DNA from: Corynebacterium imitans
GTDB taxonomy: Bacteria > Actinomycetota > Actinomycetes > Mycobacteriales > Mycobacteriaceae
DNA: 64,000 nucleotides
Assembly: GCF_000739455.1 (NCBI RefSeq)
Contig: NZ_CP009211.1
Location: 628,710-692,709 of the forward strand
Direction: 5' to 3'
The notes below the pieces were generated by a model. The model had not been told where the DNA came from. It was given only the letters and a program-made list of their open reading frames with translations, and searched no databases. Positions 14,819-24,147 of the stretch are shown piece by piece. The first letter of the stretch is position 1. The number at the start of each line of letters is the position of its first letter. Position numbers and translations under genes: made by a program.

Positions 14819-17785
14819 TTGGCTACCCGCGTCAACCAGCCTCAACCCAACGCGAAAAAGTCGAACAAGACGATGTTGACGGCGATTATCGTCCTCGGCG
14901 TCATCTTCACGCTCGTGCCCATGCTGATCGGTCTGTACACCGATTTTCTGTGGTTCGGCGAGCTCGACTTCCGCGGGGTGTTCAACCGGGTGATCATCGC
15001 CCGGGTCGTACTATTTATCGTTTTCGCACTCCTCGGCGGGGGAATCGCTTACCTCGCGGCATGGCTGGCGTGGCGCGGTAGACCAGATGAGATGCCGGAG
15101 GCGGACCTGTTTTCGCCCAGCGCACAGTACCGCGCTTCCATCCAGCAGGGTATCCGCTCCCTGCTGGTAGCGGTGCCGCTGGTCGTCGCGGTCTTCTCCG
15201 GTCTTGCAGGCCAACGGATGTGGCGTACCTTCCTGCTGTGGTTCAACGGCTCTGACTTCGGGGTCTCGGACCCACAGTACGGTAGGGACCTCGGCTTCTA
15301 CGCCTTTGCGTTGCCGGGCCTGTCCGTGGTGGTCAGCACGCTCAGCATGCTGCTCATCGTTGCATTTTTGATCGCGCTGGTAGCGCACTACCTGCTTGGC
15401 GGCATCCGCATTGGTAACAGGGCCGTCGGGCAGACTGGCTACGTCTCCAAGGCGGCTCGCGTGCAGCTCGCGGTGACCGCCGGTGTGTGGATGCTTATCA
15501 AGGCGGTCGGGTACTGGCTGGATCGCTACTTCCTGCTCTACGGGGAAAACGACATCTTTACCGGTGCGTCGTACACCTCCATCAACGCGATGCTGCCGGC
15601 CAAGATTATCCTCACCGTCATCGCGCTGATCGTTGCCGCCGCGTTCTTCGCCTCCGTGGTGTACAAGGACTTCCGCATCCCGGTGCTGGCCACCGTGCTG
15701 ATGCTGGTGTCCTCCCTGGTGATCGGTAACGTGTGGCCGGCGCTTTTGGAGCAGTTCTCGGTCAAGCCGAACCGCCAGGCCAAGGAACGCGAGTACATCG
15801 GCCGCAACATCGAGTCCACCCGCTTCGCGTATGGGTTGACTGAAGACACGGTCACCTACGAGGAAAACTGGGGTGCGGACACGGTCTCGAATAACGAGGT
15901 CGCAGACGACTGGGCCACCATCAGCAACATCCGCCTGCTGGATCCGGAGATCCTGTCGCCCACCTTCACGCAGAACCAGCAGCTGCGAAACTTCTACGGA
16001 TTCCCGGATCAGCTGGCCATGGACCGTTACGAGGTCGACGGCGAGATGCGCGACTTTGTCGTCGCCGCCCGTGAGATGGACCCGAAAGCCCTGCGTGAGA
16101 ACCAGCTCGACTGGATTAACCGCCACACCGTCTACACCCACGGCAACGGTTTCGTCGCCGCCCAGGCCAACACGGTGGATGAGGCGGCGCAGGACGCCGG
16201 CTCCACCCGCGGTGGCTTGCCCATCTTCACGGTCTCTGATTTGCAGTCCAACGCAAAGGCCGCGGAGAAGAAGGATGCGGAAGAGCTGGGCATCCGTGTG
16301 GACGAGCCGCGCATCTACTACGGTCCGGTGATCTCCTCTGCTAAGGACGGGCTGGACTACGCCATCGTGGGCGATAACGGCCAGGGCCCGGTCGAGTACG
16401 ACACGGACAGCTCCACCTACACCTACACCGGCAAGGGCGGAGTCAACATTGGCAACTGGATCAACCGCGCAGCGTACGCGGTGAAGTACCAAGAGCTGAA
16501 CATGATCCTGTCGGACCGAGTCGGCGCGGACTCCAAGCTGCTGTACGACCGTGACCCGCGCGAGCGCGTGGAGAAGGTCGCGCCGTGGCTGACCACGGAC
16601 TCCAAGACCTACCCGGCAGTCATTGATGGCCGCGTGAAGTGGATCGTGGATGGCTACACCACGCTGTCCCAGCTGCCGTACTCCACGCGTTCCTCCCTGC
16701 AGGACACCACACAGGATGCGCTCAACCCGGATGGCACCACCCAGCGGTTGGTGAATAACAACCTTGGGTATATCCGCAACTCGGTCAAGGCCACCGTTGA
16801 CGCCTACGACGGCACGGTTGACCTCTACCAGTTCGACGAGGAAGACCCGGTGCTCGAGGCATGGATGGGTGTGTTCCCGGACACGGTGCGTCCGCACAGC
16901 GAGATCAGCGATGACCTGCGCGAGCACCTGCGCTACCCGGAGGACCTGTTCAAGGTCCAGCGTGAGCTTTTGGCCCGCTACCACGTGGACGACCCGGGCG
17001 TGTTCTTCAACAACGACGCCTTCTGGTCCGTGCCGAACGACCCGACCGCAGCAGAGGGCCGCAAGGAGCTCAACCAGCCGCCGTACTACGTGGTGGCCGC
17101 TGACCCGGAGACCAACGAGTCCTCCTTCCAGCTGATCACCCCGTACCGCGGCCTGAACCGCGAGTTCCTGTCCGCACACATGTCGGTGTCCTCGGACCCG
17201 GAGAACTACGGCAAGATCACGGTCCGCGTCCTGCCGACGAATACGCAGACGCAGGGCCCGAAGCAGGCGCAGGACGCGCTGATGTCCTCCGACCAGGTTG
17301 CGCGCGACCGCACGCTGTGGGAGGGCTCGAACGACCTGAAGAACGGCAACCTGCTCACCCTGCCGGTGGGCGGCGGCGAGATCCTCTACGTCGAGCCGAT
17401 CTACTCGCAGCGCAAGGACCAGGCCTCGGCCTTCCCGAAGCTGCTGCGCGTGCTGGTGTTCTACCGCGGCCAGGTCGGCTACGCGCCGACGATCTCCCAG
17501 GCGCTCAAGCAAGTGGGCATCGACTCCAAGGCGGCGCAGGACATCGAGCTTGTCGACGAGGGCGCGTCCGACAATAAGGACGCCGACACCCCGGCTGAGA
17601 AGTCGCAGGAGGCAGAGGCCGAGGAGAAGACCCAGCCGGCCCCGGGCAACAAGGACGAGGCCATGCAGGGCATCAACGACGCGCTGCGGAACCTTGAGGG
17701 CGCTCGCGACGGCTCCTTCGAGGAGTACGGCCGCGCACTCGACCAGCTCGACCGCGCGGTGGAGGCGTATCAGAACGCCGAGTAG
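14819..17785 (+). CDS. UPF0182 family large membrane protein
   Basis: This 988-residue protein belongs to UPF0182 (Rv3193c-like). The N-terminal third contains about seven transmembrane helices, beginning with TAIIVLGVIFTLVPMLIGLY. A large, mostly soluble domain (about residues 320-920) is likely extracytoplasmic and has the family's conserved aromatic and Asp-rich segments. The tail (about residues 915-945) is Glu/Ala/Asp-rich, followed by a short predicted coiled coil. The start is TTG at 14819 with GAAGGAG nearby. Its function is not established. A strong hairpin terminator follows 28 nt after the stop, so it is probably monocistronic. Confidence 0.85.
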   Translation: MATRVNQPQPNAKKSNKTMLTAIIVLGVIFTLVPMLIGLYTDFLWFGELDFRGVFNRVIIARVVLFIVFALLGGGIAYLAAWLAWRGRPDEMPEADLFSPSAQYRASIQQGIRSLLVAVPLVVAVFSGLAGQRMWRTFLLWFNGSDFGVSDPQYGRDLGFYAFALPGLSVVVSTLSMLLIVAFLIALVAHYLLGGIRIGNRAVGQTGYVSKAARVQLAVTAGVWMLIKAVGYWLDRYFLLYGENDIFTGASYTSINAMLPAKIILTVIALIVAAAFFASVVYKDFRIPVLATVLMLVSSLVIGNVWPALLEQFSVKPNRQAKEREYIGRNIESTRFAYGLTEDTVTYEENWGADTVSNNEVADDWATISNIRLLDPEILSPTFTQNQQLRNFYGFPDQLAMDRYEVDGEMRDFVVAAREMDPKALRENQLDWINRHTVYTHGNGFVAAQANTVDEAAQDAGSTRGGLPIFTVSDLQSNAKAAEKKDAEELGIRVDEPRIYYGPVISSAKDGLDYAIVGDNGQGPVEYDTDSSTYTYTGKGGVNIGNWINRAAYAVKYQELNMILSDRVGADSKLLYDRDPRERVEKVAPWLTTDSKTYPAVIDGRVKWIVDGYTTLSQLPYSTRSSLQDTTQDALNPDGTTQRLVNNNLGYIRNSVKATVDAYDGTVDLYQFDEEDPVLEAWMGVFPDTVRPHSEISDDLREHLRYPEDLFKVQRELLARYHVDDPGVFFNNDAFWSVPNDPTAAEGRKELNQPPYYVVAADPETNESSFQLITPYRGLNREFLSAHMSVSSDPENYGKITVRVLPTNTQTQGPKQAQDALMSSDQVARDRTLWEGSNDLKNGNLLTLPVGGGEILYVEPIYSQRKDQASAFPKLLRVLVFYRGQVGYAPTISQALKQVGIDSKAAQDIELVDEGASDNKDADTPAEKSQEAEAEEKTQPAPGNKDEAMQGINDALRNLEGARDGSFEEYGRALDQLDRAVEAYQNAE

Positions 17786-17812
17786 CGTTTAGTGGGCTAG
17801 CCGGAACGCAGG

Positions 17813-17849
17813 AAGCGCCGGGGACGGAAAACGTCCCCGGCGCTTTGTT
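17813..17849 (+). terminator. Rho-independent terminator after the UPF0182 gene
   Basis: A perfect 14-bp stem AAGCGCCGGGGACG / CGTCCCCGGCGCTT with a GAAAA loop is followed by TGTTA. Because the next gene is convergent, the hairpin could serve both strands. Confidence 0.85.
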
Positions 17850-17857
17850 ATGCCTGG

Positions 17858-18334
17858 CTAGACCTGCGGGTTGTGCACCAGGATCCGGTCAACCTGGTCC
17901 CATAGGCCCGCGAACACGGGACGGCTGAAATCGCCAGGCAGCAACTGGTCGGTCTCGGTGAGCGCGAGCGGGTCGTCTTCCGCCCCGGCCATCCGTGCCT
18001 CTGTCACATCCAGCAAGCGGGCTAGCCGGGCAAGGTTGAGCTGGTACGCGCCGTCGAGCGCGGGCTCCGTGACCGCCTCGATCCAGCCCACCTCTTCAAA
18101 CAGCGGGATGTGGGTGATGAGGATGTTGTGCCGGACCCACCCGCCCTTCCCGTTGCTCTGGCCGAAGTGGGTGATGAGTCCGGTTCGGCCGGGACGGACG
18201 GTGCCGTCGACGTCGAGAAGCGGGCCGTCGTGGTCGTCGGCCAATTGTGACATCGTGCCCAGGATCCGGTGTTCCCGCCGGGTGAGCGAGGGGATCTCCA
18301 CGCTGTGCACTGCGGCTCGCAGTAATTCTGCCAA
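17858..18334 (-). CDS. Hypothetical protein, possible winged-helix fold
   Basis: This 158-residue cytosolic protein is one I cannot assign to a family. The TTG start at 18334 is chosen because AAGGAGG lies 6 nt before it; a longer reading to 18397 lacks a ribosome binding site. The segment TRREHRILGTMSQLADD, followed by a beta-rich stretch with GRTGLITHFGQSNGKGGWVRHN, could be a helical DNA-binding or winged-helix-like domain, but this is only an impression. It lies downstream of, and on the same strand as, the AAHS transporter, separated by about 115 nt. Confidence 0.6.
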   Translation of the reverse strand: MAELLRAAVHSVEIPSLTRREHRILGTMSQLADDHDGPLLDVDGTVRPGRTGLITHFGQSNGKGGWVRHNILITHIPLFEEVGWIEAVTEPALDGAYQLNLARLARLLDVTEARMAGAEDDPLALTETDQLLPGDFSRPVFAGLWDQVDRILVHNPQV

Positions 18335-18449
18335 GGGCGCCTCCTTGAAGTTAAGCGGTGAGCAAGGATGTGCAATTCTAGCGCCCGCCCCGGACATGAG
18401 ACTGCGAGTTCTCGAAAGAGTGGGCGATGTTTTGGTGTGCGCTCGCTAG

Positions 18450-19790
18450 TCAGGCGTTCTGTTCGGAAGCCTCGATGTCGGATGCGGCAGCGTTGCTCGC
18501 CTGCTTCGGGCTGTACGTCAGGATGGTGCACAGTGCACCGAAGAGGGCGACGATGCCGAAGCCGTAGAAGCCCCACGGCATGACCAGCTCGTGGCTGATC
18601 AGGATGCCGCCGAACAGCGGGCCGGCGATCGCGCCGAGGCGGCCGATGGAGGCCATCGATCCCATGGCGGTGGCGCGCAGGCGCACCGGGAATGTGGTGG
18701 CGCAGAGCGCGTAGATGATCACTTGAGCGTTCATGGCGAAGAAACCTGCGATAGCCACGATCACGAAGATCAGGCCTGGGACGTTGAAGCGCATGAGTGA
18801 CAGGAAGATTGCGGAGAAGCTGAACCAGATAATCGCGATCATTCGCGGGTTGAAGCGATCCGCAAGGTAGCTGGAGGTAAACAGGCCGAACCCGGTACCG
18901 ATATTCAGGACGACCAGGAAGAAGGCGGAGGAGCCGAGGTTGAAGCCGGCTTCGCGCATCATCATTGGCAGCCAGGTGTTCAGCGCGTAGATGATGAGCA
19001 GGCCGGAGAACGCCGCGCCGTAGACAGCGAGGGTGTTGCGAATCCAGCGCGGGTGGAACAGGTCCACCATTGGTGCCTTATGCACCTTTACTAGTGGTTC
19101 GTGCACGTCGACCCAGGCCAACCCGTACTTGTCCACAATATGCTGCGCTTCGGTGAAGCGGCCTTTTGCGCGCAGGAGGTCTGGAGACTCCGGCAGCCAC
19201 TTCCACATCAAGAACACGAGAATCATCCCTGGTATGCCGCCGATATAAAACAGTGCACGCCAACCGAAGGAGGAGAGCATGAACACGCCGAGCAACGCCA
19301 CGGTCAGCGCGCCGAGGGTGTAGCCGAAGAAGACGAGCCCGTTGGCCAGGCTGCGGCGGGACGGGGTCGCAAACTCGGTTGCCAGCACGATCGCGGTCGG
19401 GATACCGGCACCAAGACCAATTCCAGCGATGACCTTCAGTAGTCCGAAGATAAACAGGGTGGGCGACATGCCACCAAAGAAGGTGCAGAGGGAAAAGATC
19501 AGGGTGGAGACCATGAGGGTGCCCTTGCGGCCCATGCTGTCAGCACCGGGCCCGACGAGCATGGCACCGACCATCATGCCGACCATGCCGAGCGTGGCGA
19601 TCATGGTGATCTGCTCTGTAGATGCCATAAAGCTTGGATCCGTTTTGAGCACGGGGATGGCTACGCCCATGATGGCAAGGTCATAGCCTTCGAGATAGAC
19701 GGCGAGCATGCAAAGCCACAGCACGATGCGGGCTTTAGGGGTGAAGATGGGACCCTTCGGGGTCACGGGAGCGGAGACAGTAGTCGCCAT
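18450..19790 (-). CDS. MFS transporter, aromatic acid:H+ symporter (AAHS) type
   Basis: This 446-residue major facilitator has 12 predicted transmembrane segments. The EGYDLAIMG segment in TM1 corresponds to the acidic D-x-D signature of the AAHS family (PcaK, BenK). GPGADSMGRKG is the loop 2-3 motif, and WLPESPDLLRAKGR follows TM6. Such proteins import aromatic acids such as benzoate, protocatechuate, gentisate or 4-hydroxybenzoate. No catabolic gene is adjacent, so the substrate is unknown. ATG follows AGGAGGTGTC, a strong ribosome binding site. The upstream region has a near-direct repeat (TTGCGGATCACAATT and CTGCGAATCAGTATT, about 19837-19875) that could be an operator. Confidence 0.85.
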   Translation of the reverse strand: MATTVSAPVTPKGPIFTPKARIVLWLCMLAVYLEGYDLAIMGVAIPVLKTDPSFMASTEQITMIATLGMVGMMVGAMLVGPGADSMGRKGTLMVSTLIFSLCTFFGGMSPTLFIFGLLKVIAGIGLGAGIPTAIVLATEFATPSRRSLANGLVFFGYTLGALTVALLGVFMLSSFGWRALFYIGGIPGMILVFLMWKWLPESPDLLRAKGRFTEAQHIVDKYGLAWVDVHEPLVKVHKAPMVDLFHPRWIRNTLAVYGAAFSGLLIIYALNTWLPMMMREAGFNLGSSAFFLVVLNIGTGFGLFTSSYLADRFNPRMIAIIWFSFSAIFLSLMRFNVPGLIFVIVAIAGFFAMNAQVIIYALCATTFPVRLRATAMGSMASIGRLGAIAGPLFGGILISHELVMPWGFYGFGIVALFGALCTILTYSPKQASNAAASDIEASEQNA

Positions 19791-19975
19791 GACACCTCCT
19801 CGGTGTGATGCGGGACAGGGGGGAGCCTAGAGATGAGTTGCGGATCACAATTGCTGAACTGCGAATCAGTATTACATAACGCTCGTTAAATGGGAAGTAG
19901 TTTGGGGCAGGAACTTTTTTGCAGAGGGTGTTGGGGTGCTTTGTTGTGCCCGCTTTTTGCGCTTTAGCTGGCGAT

Positions 19976-20004
19976 TTGGTCTTTGGTGGGGCGGTCAGTA
20001 TAGT
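19976..20004 (+). promoter_or_regulatory. Promoter of the initiator tRNA gene
   Basis: TTGGTC (19976-19981) and TATAGT (19999-20004) are separated by 17 bp, a good sigma-70-type match about 50 nt upstream of the mature tRNA 5' end. Confidence 0.6.
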
Positions 20005-20053
20005 TACTTCACGTTGCCGATACGGCAGCAGGTGAAAAGAAAATATCACCCGA

Positions 20054-20127
20054 CGCGGGGTGGAGCAGCTCGGTAGCTCGCTGGGCTCATAACCCAGAGG
20101 TCGTAGGTTCGAATCCTGCCCCCGCTA
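20054..20127 (+). tRNA. Initiator tRNA-fMet (CAT)
   Basis: This 74-nt cloverleaf has anticodon CAT at 20088-20090. The initiator hallmarks are visible: three consecutive G-C pairs in the anticodon stem (GGG CTCATAA CCC) and an unpaired first position (C1 opposite T72). The acceptor stem is GCGGGG / CCCCGC, the T-arm is GTAGG TTCGAAT CCTGC, and the discriminator is A. The 3' CCA is not encoded (the genome reads ACTA). Confidence 0.95.
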
Positions 20128-20134
20128 CTAAAAT

Positions 20135-20175
20135 AAGACCCCTACCAGTGGAAACGCTGGTAGGGGTCTTTTCTT
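20135..20175 (+). terminator. Terminator of the initiator tRNA
   Basis: A perfect 14-bp stem AAGACCCCTACCAG / CTGGTAGGGGTCTT with an 8-nt loop is followed by TTTTC, directly after the tRNA. Confidence 0.9.
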
Positions 20176-20270
20176 CTGCTTAAACCCGGAACCCAATGGT
20201 GTGTTGGTTTTGCGCGATCTCGGTTTCAGCAATGTCCATCAAACGCACGAGACGGGGCTTGATGTGCATT

Positions 20271-20289
20271 ACAGGTTAGGCTAACCTAA
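20271..20289 (+). promoter_or_regulatory. DtxR-type iron box
   Basis: ACAGGTTAGGCTAACCTAA matches the DtxR/IdeR consensus TWAGGTWAGSCTWACCTWA at 17 of 19 positions. It lies about 120 nt upstream of the small ORF and the two half-size ABC transporters, so this operon should be repressed when iron is plentiful. Confidence 0.85.
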
Positions 20290-20409
20290 CTCGAGAATGA
20301 TTGCTATCTTCTGAGAGGGCAACACAGTGCCGCTTGTGACTGACGAACCCGAGCACCTAACCCGAAACCGCTGCGTGGACGCGGCCCACACACCCGGAGA
20401 CAGAACCAG

Positions 20410-20634
20410 ATGAAGTCGATTGCCCAGATCGTCCAGCCGAGGTTCCTCAGCCGCTATGCGCGTGAACCGATGGATGCCGCCGCCGTCGAAGGGCTGCTCG
20501 CCGATAGCGGCATCGCTTACGCGCAGACGTTCGCCGAAGCCAACGGGTTGAAGCTGGGCGGAGCCTCACACGTCGGCATGGTGTACTTCCGCACTCTCAC
20601 GAAGAAAAGCGCGATCGGGGAGGCGGGCAAGTGA
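20410..20634 (+). CDS. Small hypothetical protein leading an iron-regulated ABC operon
   Basis: This 74-residue protein is not one I recognise. It has no clear membrane segment or signal peptide. It starts at ATG after CCGGAG and ends in GTGA, which overlaps the GTG start of the first ABC transporter by 4 nt, so translation is coupled. Its place between a DtxR box and IrtA-like/IrtB-like transporters suggests an accessory or translation-coupling role in iron-siderophore uptake. It could also be a remnant of a longer siderophore gene. IrtA proteins carry an N-terminal siderophore-interaction domain that is absent from the transporter here, but this ORF shows no flavin-binding motif of such a domain. 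Confidence 0.55.
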   Translation: MKSIAQIVQPRFLSRYAREPMDAAAVEGLLADSGIAYAQTFAEANGLKLGGASHVGMVYFRTLTKKSAIGEAGK

Positions 20635-22409
20635 GCGCCGTGGACGGGACCGTAGGCCCGTGGTCGCTGCTCGCCCCGATTCGGACCCGGATGCGTGCGG
20701 TGGTCGCGTTATCCGTCCTGTCGTCGGTGGCTACCGTCGCTTCGCTGGTCGGCATCATCGACATCGCAATGACGTACCCGGAGGCTCCGGAGCATCGGAC
20801 GTGGTTGGCCGTGGCTGTCATCGTCGTCGCCGCAACGGTGCGCATGGCCGCGGACGGCGCCGCCGGCATGCTCTCGCACCGGGCGGATAACGACCTGCAG
20901 CTCCACCTCCGGCGCCGGCTGGTCGCCCAAATCCGGAAGTTGCCGCTGGGCTGGCTGGACGCCCGGCGCTCGTCGGGAATCATCGAGTCGGTTGAGAAGG
21001 ACGTCGCGGCTGTCCACCAGCTCATGGGCCACACCGTCGGTGAGACCGTGGTGGCGGTGCTGGTTCCCCTGCTTTCCCTCATCGCGCTCGTCGTGGTGGA
21101 TTGGCGGATCGCGGTGGTGGCGGTCGTCCCGGTGCTGGTCACCTTCGCCCTGATGGGCGTGATGATTTCGCGCGGAGCCGCTCTTCAGCGCGACTACGAG
21201 CGAGCCTCCGAAGGAGTGACGGCCGCGGTCATCGAGTTGGTGCGCGGTATCCCGGTGATGAAGTCCTTCGGGCGCGCTAACCAGGGCGCGGGTCGTTACG
21301 ATGCCGCGGCGTTGTCGTTCGTCCGCGCGTGGTCCGCCTGGTCCCGGCAGTCGAACATCTATCTCGGGCTCATCGACGTGGTGACGTCCCCGACCACAGT
21401 CCTTGCGGTGGTGTGTGGGGCCGGCCTCGCTCTGAGGGACGCCGCGGGCGGCATACCGGAGGGTTTCGTCGCCGGGCTGGTTCTCAGCCTTGGACTCTCC
21501 GCGGCGATCGTGCGGGTGGCCATGAACTCCGAACCCATCATCGCGGGGATCGCTGCCCTGAAGTCCATCGCGGAGGTGCTGAGCACGCCGCCGATCGCCG
21601 AGCCCGCCGATCCGGTGCCCGCGCGCAGAGGCGCGCTCGAGGTCCGGAACCTGGTCTTCTCCTACGGCGATGGGCCGCGGGTCCTCGACGGGATGTCCGC
21701 GACGTTCGAACCAGGGACCCTCACTGCGCTGGTGGGGTCCTCCGGTTCCGGAAAGTCCACCGTCGCCCGGCTGTTGGCGCGTTTCCACGACCCCGTTGAA
21801 GGCTCGGTGCTGCTGGGCGGCGTCGATCTTCGCGACATCGCCGTGCGCGACGTGCACCGCTCGGTGTCGGTGGTGTTCCAAGATCCGCAGTTATTCACGC
21901 TGCCGTTGCGGGAGAACATCCGGCTGGCCAGGAGAGACGCCACCGACGACGAAATCATGGCGGCCGCGAAGCTCGCGAACCTCGATGCGGTCATCGCGGC
22001 GCTGCCGAAGCGCCTGGATTCGGTGGTCAACGTCGACGTGACCTTTTCCGGTGGTGAGGCGCAGCGCGTAGCCATCGCGAGGTCGATCGTCACGGACGCG
22101 CCGGTGCTCATCTTCGACGAGGCAACCGCTTACGCGGATCCGGCTTCCGAGGCCCTCATCCAGTCCGCAATCGAGCGTTTGGCCCGTTCGCGGACGGTGA
22201 TTGTGATCGCGCACAGGTTGAGCACGATCCGCAACGCCGACCGCATCCTCGTTCTCGATGGGGGAGCGGTCGCGGAGGCGGGTACTCACGACGAGTTGCT
22301 TGCGCGCGGTGGCCGCTACCGGGATTTGTGGCGCGCGTTCACGCTCGACGACGAACCATCCGCCCCGCGGGGTACTGAATCAGACGATGAAAAGGCGGGG
22401 AACCGATGA
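20631..22409 (+). CDS. Half-size ABC transporter, IrtA/YbtP-like siderophore importer subunit
   Basis: This 592-residue fused membrane-ATPase protein has about six transmembrane helices in residues 20-300 and a nucleotide-binding domain in 325-570. Walker A is GSSGSGKST and Walker B is VLIFDEAT. The signature motif is FSGGEAQR, instead of LSGGQ. Exporter-fold ABC pairs of this kind (IrtAB, YbtPQ) import iron-siderophores in actinobacteria and Yersinia. The DtxR box upstream supports that reading over drug export. It forms a heterodimer with the next gene, whose ATG overlaps this stop (ATGA). The GTG start overlaps the upstream small ORF. Confidence 0.75.
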   Translation: MSAVDGTVGPWSLLAPIRTRMRAVVALSVLSSVATVASLVGIIDIAMTYPEAPEHRTWLAVAVIVVAATVRMAADGAAGMLSHRADNDLQLHLRRRLVAQIRKLPLGWLDARRSSGIIESVEKDVAAVHQLMGHTVGETVVAVLVPLLSLIALVVVDWRIAVVAVVPVLVTFALMGVMISRGAALQRDYERASEGVTAAVIELVRGIPVMKSFGRANQGAGRYDAAALSFVRAWSAWSRQSNIYLGLIDVVTSPTTVLAVVCGAGLALRDAAGGIPEGFVAGLVLSLGLSAAIVRVAMNSEPIIAGIAALKSIAEVLSTPPIAEPADPVPARRGALEVRNLVFSYGDGPRVLDGMSATFEPGTLTALVGSSGSGKSTVARLLARFHDPVEGSVLLGGVDLRDIAVRDVHRSVSVVFQDPQLFTLPLRENIRLARRDATDDEIMAAAKLANLDAVIAALPKRLDSVVNVDVTFSGGEAQRVAIARSIVTDAPVLIFDEATAYADPASEALIQSAIERLARSRTVIVIAHRLSTIRNADRILVLDGGAVAEAGTHDELLARGGRYRDLWRAFTLDDEPSAPRGTESDDEKAGNR

Positions 22410-24142
22410 TTCGAGACTTGTGGTCGATGACGGATCGGCGCTCGAGAATGACGCTGGTGTGGCTCATTGCGTTGGCCACGCTTGCCGCGCTGGCCCAGGG
22501 AGCGGCGTTCGTCGCGCTGCTGCCGCTGCTGTCGGCTCTGGCCGAGGGAGATGATGCGACGGCGTGGCGTTTCACCGGCGTCATAGCCGGCCTCGCGGCC
22601 GCCCATGCGGTGCTGTCCCTCGCCGCGGGGACAGTCGGCAGGGCGAATTCCGCAGCGGTGCTGTCGTCCCTGCTGCGTTCCCTGGGCGAACGCGTGCTGA
22701 CGTTGCCACTCGGGTACGTCACCAAGTCCACGGCCGGCCGCTTTTCGGAGATGGCGTCGTCGGGTATCGCGTTCGCGGCGTCCGTGCCGCACGTGATCCT
22801 GCGGCCCGTCATCGCCGCGGTGGTTACGCCGACCGTCATCGCCTTCGGAATTCTGGCGGTGGATTGGCGCGTCGGTTTGGTTCTTGTCGCGTCGGCGCCG
22901 GTGCTCTTCTTCGCCTACCGGGCCATTGGCCGGGTCGGCGGGGAGTCGGACGAAGCGCATGCTGAGGCCGTCGCTGCCGTCTCCGGCAGGCTGATCGAGT
23001 TCACCCACGGTCAGCAGGCGATTCGCGCCGCGGGCGACGGTTCGGCGGCGGACGTGATGGTGGATGAGGCTATCCAGGCCCAACACGATGCGTTCGCGAA
23101 GGCGACGTCGACGCAGGGGGCGGCCATTGGACGGTTGGGTTCGATCGTCCATGCGGTGTTCACGGCGGCGGTGATCGTCGCCGTGGCAGTCGCCGCGACG
23201 GGCGGGATGGCGCCGGCGCATTTGGTGCCGATACTCATCGTGCTCGTCCAGTTCACCGGACCGATCACCACGGCGGGAGCGTTGTCCGGCGGTTTCGGTG
23301 CGGGCCGCAACACGTTAGCCGCGTTGCGTGACCTGCGGGCAATCCCCGCTCTTCCCGAACCTGCCGCACCGGAGCTGCCCGACGGGCATGACGTGGAGTT
23401 CCGCGGCGTGAGCTTCGGGTACGGGGATAAGAAGGTTCTCGACGGCGTCAGCTTCCGTGCACCTCAGGGAGCGCTGGTTGCCGTAGTGGGACCGTCGGGG
23501 GCGGGCAAAACGACGGTCATGCGGCTGCTGTCGCGTTTTCACGATCCGGACTCGGGGGAGATCCTCATCGGCGGGGTGCCCTTGCCTCGGATCGGCACCG
23601 ATGGCGTGAACGCGCTGGTGACCCCGGTGTTCCAGGAGACGTTTCTTTTCGACGCGTCCGTGCGGGACAACGTGGTCTTCGCCGACCCCGGATTCGGTTC
23701 CAGGCCCGGTGACGGGGACCGCTTGCGCGAGGCCGCCCGGCGTTCCGGGGTGGACCGCATCGTGGAGCTGCTGCCTTCCGGGTGGGATACCCCGGTGGGG
23801 GAGGAGGGGACGCTGCTGTCGGGAGGTGAGCGGCAGCGCCTCGCCATCGCCCGGGCGCTTCTGAAGGATTCCCCGGTGGTGCTTCTCGACGAGCCGACGT
23901 CCTCGCTGGATGCGGCCACTGAGCGGGCGATCGTCGGCACGATTGAGGCGTTGCGCGGCGATCACACTGTGATCGTCGTCGCCCATCGCCTGCACACCAT
24001 CCGCGATGCCGACCTCATCGTCGTGCTTTCGGAGGACGGGACGGTCGCAGAACGGGGCACGCACGATGAATTGCTGGCGAAGGGCGGCCGCTATGCCGAG
24101 TCGTGGACCACCACGACGACGGCATCGGAGAAGCGCGGATAG
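22406..24142 (+). CDS. Half-size ABC transporter, IrtB/YbtQ-like siderophore importer subunit
   Basis: This 578-residue partner of the preceding transporter has six transmembrane helices (residues 15-300) and an ATPase domain. Walker A is GPSGAGKTT, the signature is the canonical LSGGERQRLAIAR, and Walker B is VVLLDEPTSSLD. The pair therefore has one canonical and one variant signature motif, as in asymmetric heterodimeric ABC transporters. ATG at 22406 overlaps the previous stop by 4 nt. Iron-siderophore uptake is inferred from the upstream DtxR box and IrtAB/YbtPQ resemblance. Export of a siderophore or peptide is the main alternative. Confidence 0.75.
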   Translation: MIRDLWSMTDRRSRMTLVWLIALATLAALAQGAAFVALLPLLSALAEGDDATAWRFTGVIAGLAAAHAVLSLAAGTVGRANSAAVLSSLLRSLGERVLTLPLGYVTKSTAGRFSEMASSGIAFAASVPHVILRPVIAAVVTPTVIAFGILAVDWRVGLVLVASAPVLFFAYRAIGRVGGESDEAHAEAVAAVSGRLIEFTHGQQAIRAAGDGSAADVMVDEAIQAQHDAFAKATSTQGAAIGRLGSIVHAVFTAAVIVAVAVAATGGMAPAHLVPILIVLVQFTGPITTAGALSGGFGAGRNTLAALRDLRAIPALPEPAAPELPDGHDVEFRGVSFGYGDKKVLDGVSFRAPQGALVAVVGPSGAGKTTVMRLLSRFHDPDSGEILIGGVPLPRIGTDGVNALVTPVFQETFLFDASVRDNVVFADPGFGSRPGDGDRLREAARRSGVDRIVELLPSGWDTPVGEEGTLLSGGERQRLAIARALLKDSPVVLLDEPTSSLDAATERAIVGTIEALRGDHTVIVVAHRLHTIRDADLIVVLSEDGTVAERGTHDELLAKGGRYAESWTTTTTASEKRG

Positions 24143-24147
24143 CTAGT

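Noticed and set aside
15011..17512. 833-residue minus-strand open frame opposite the UPF0182 gene
   Set aside because: The plus-strand protein is a conserved family with clear membrane helices; the opposite frame is compositional noise.
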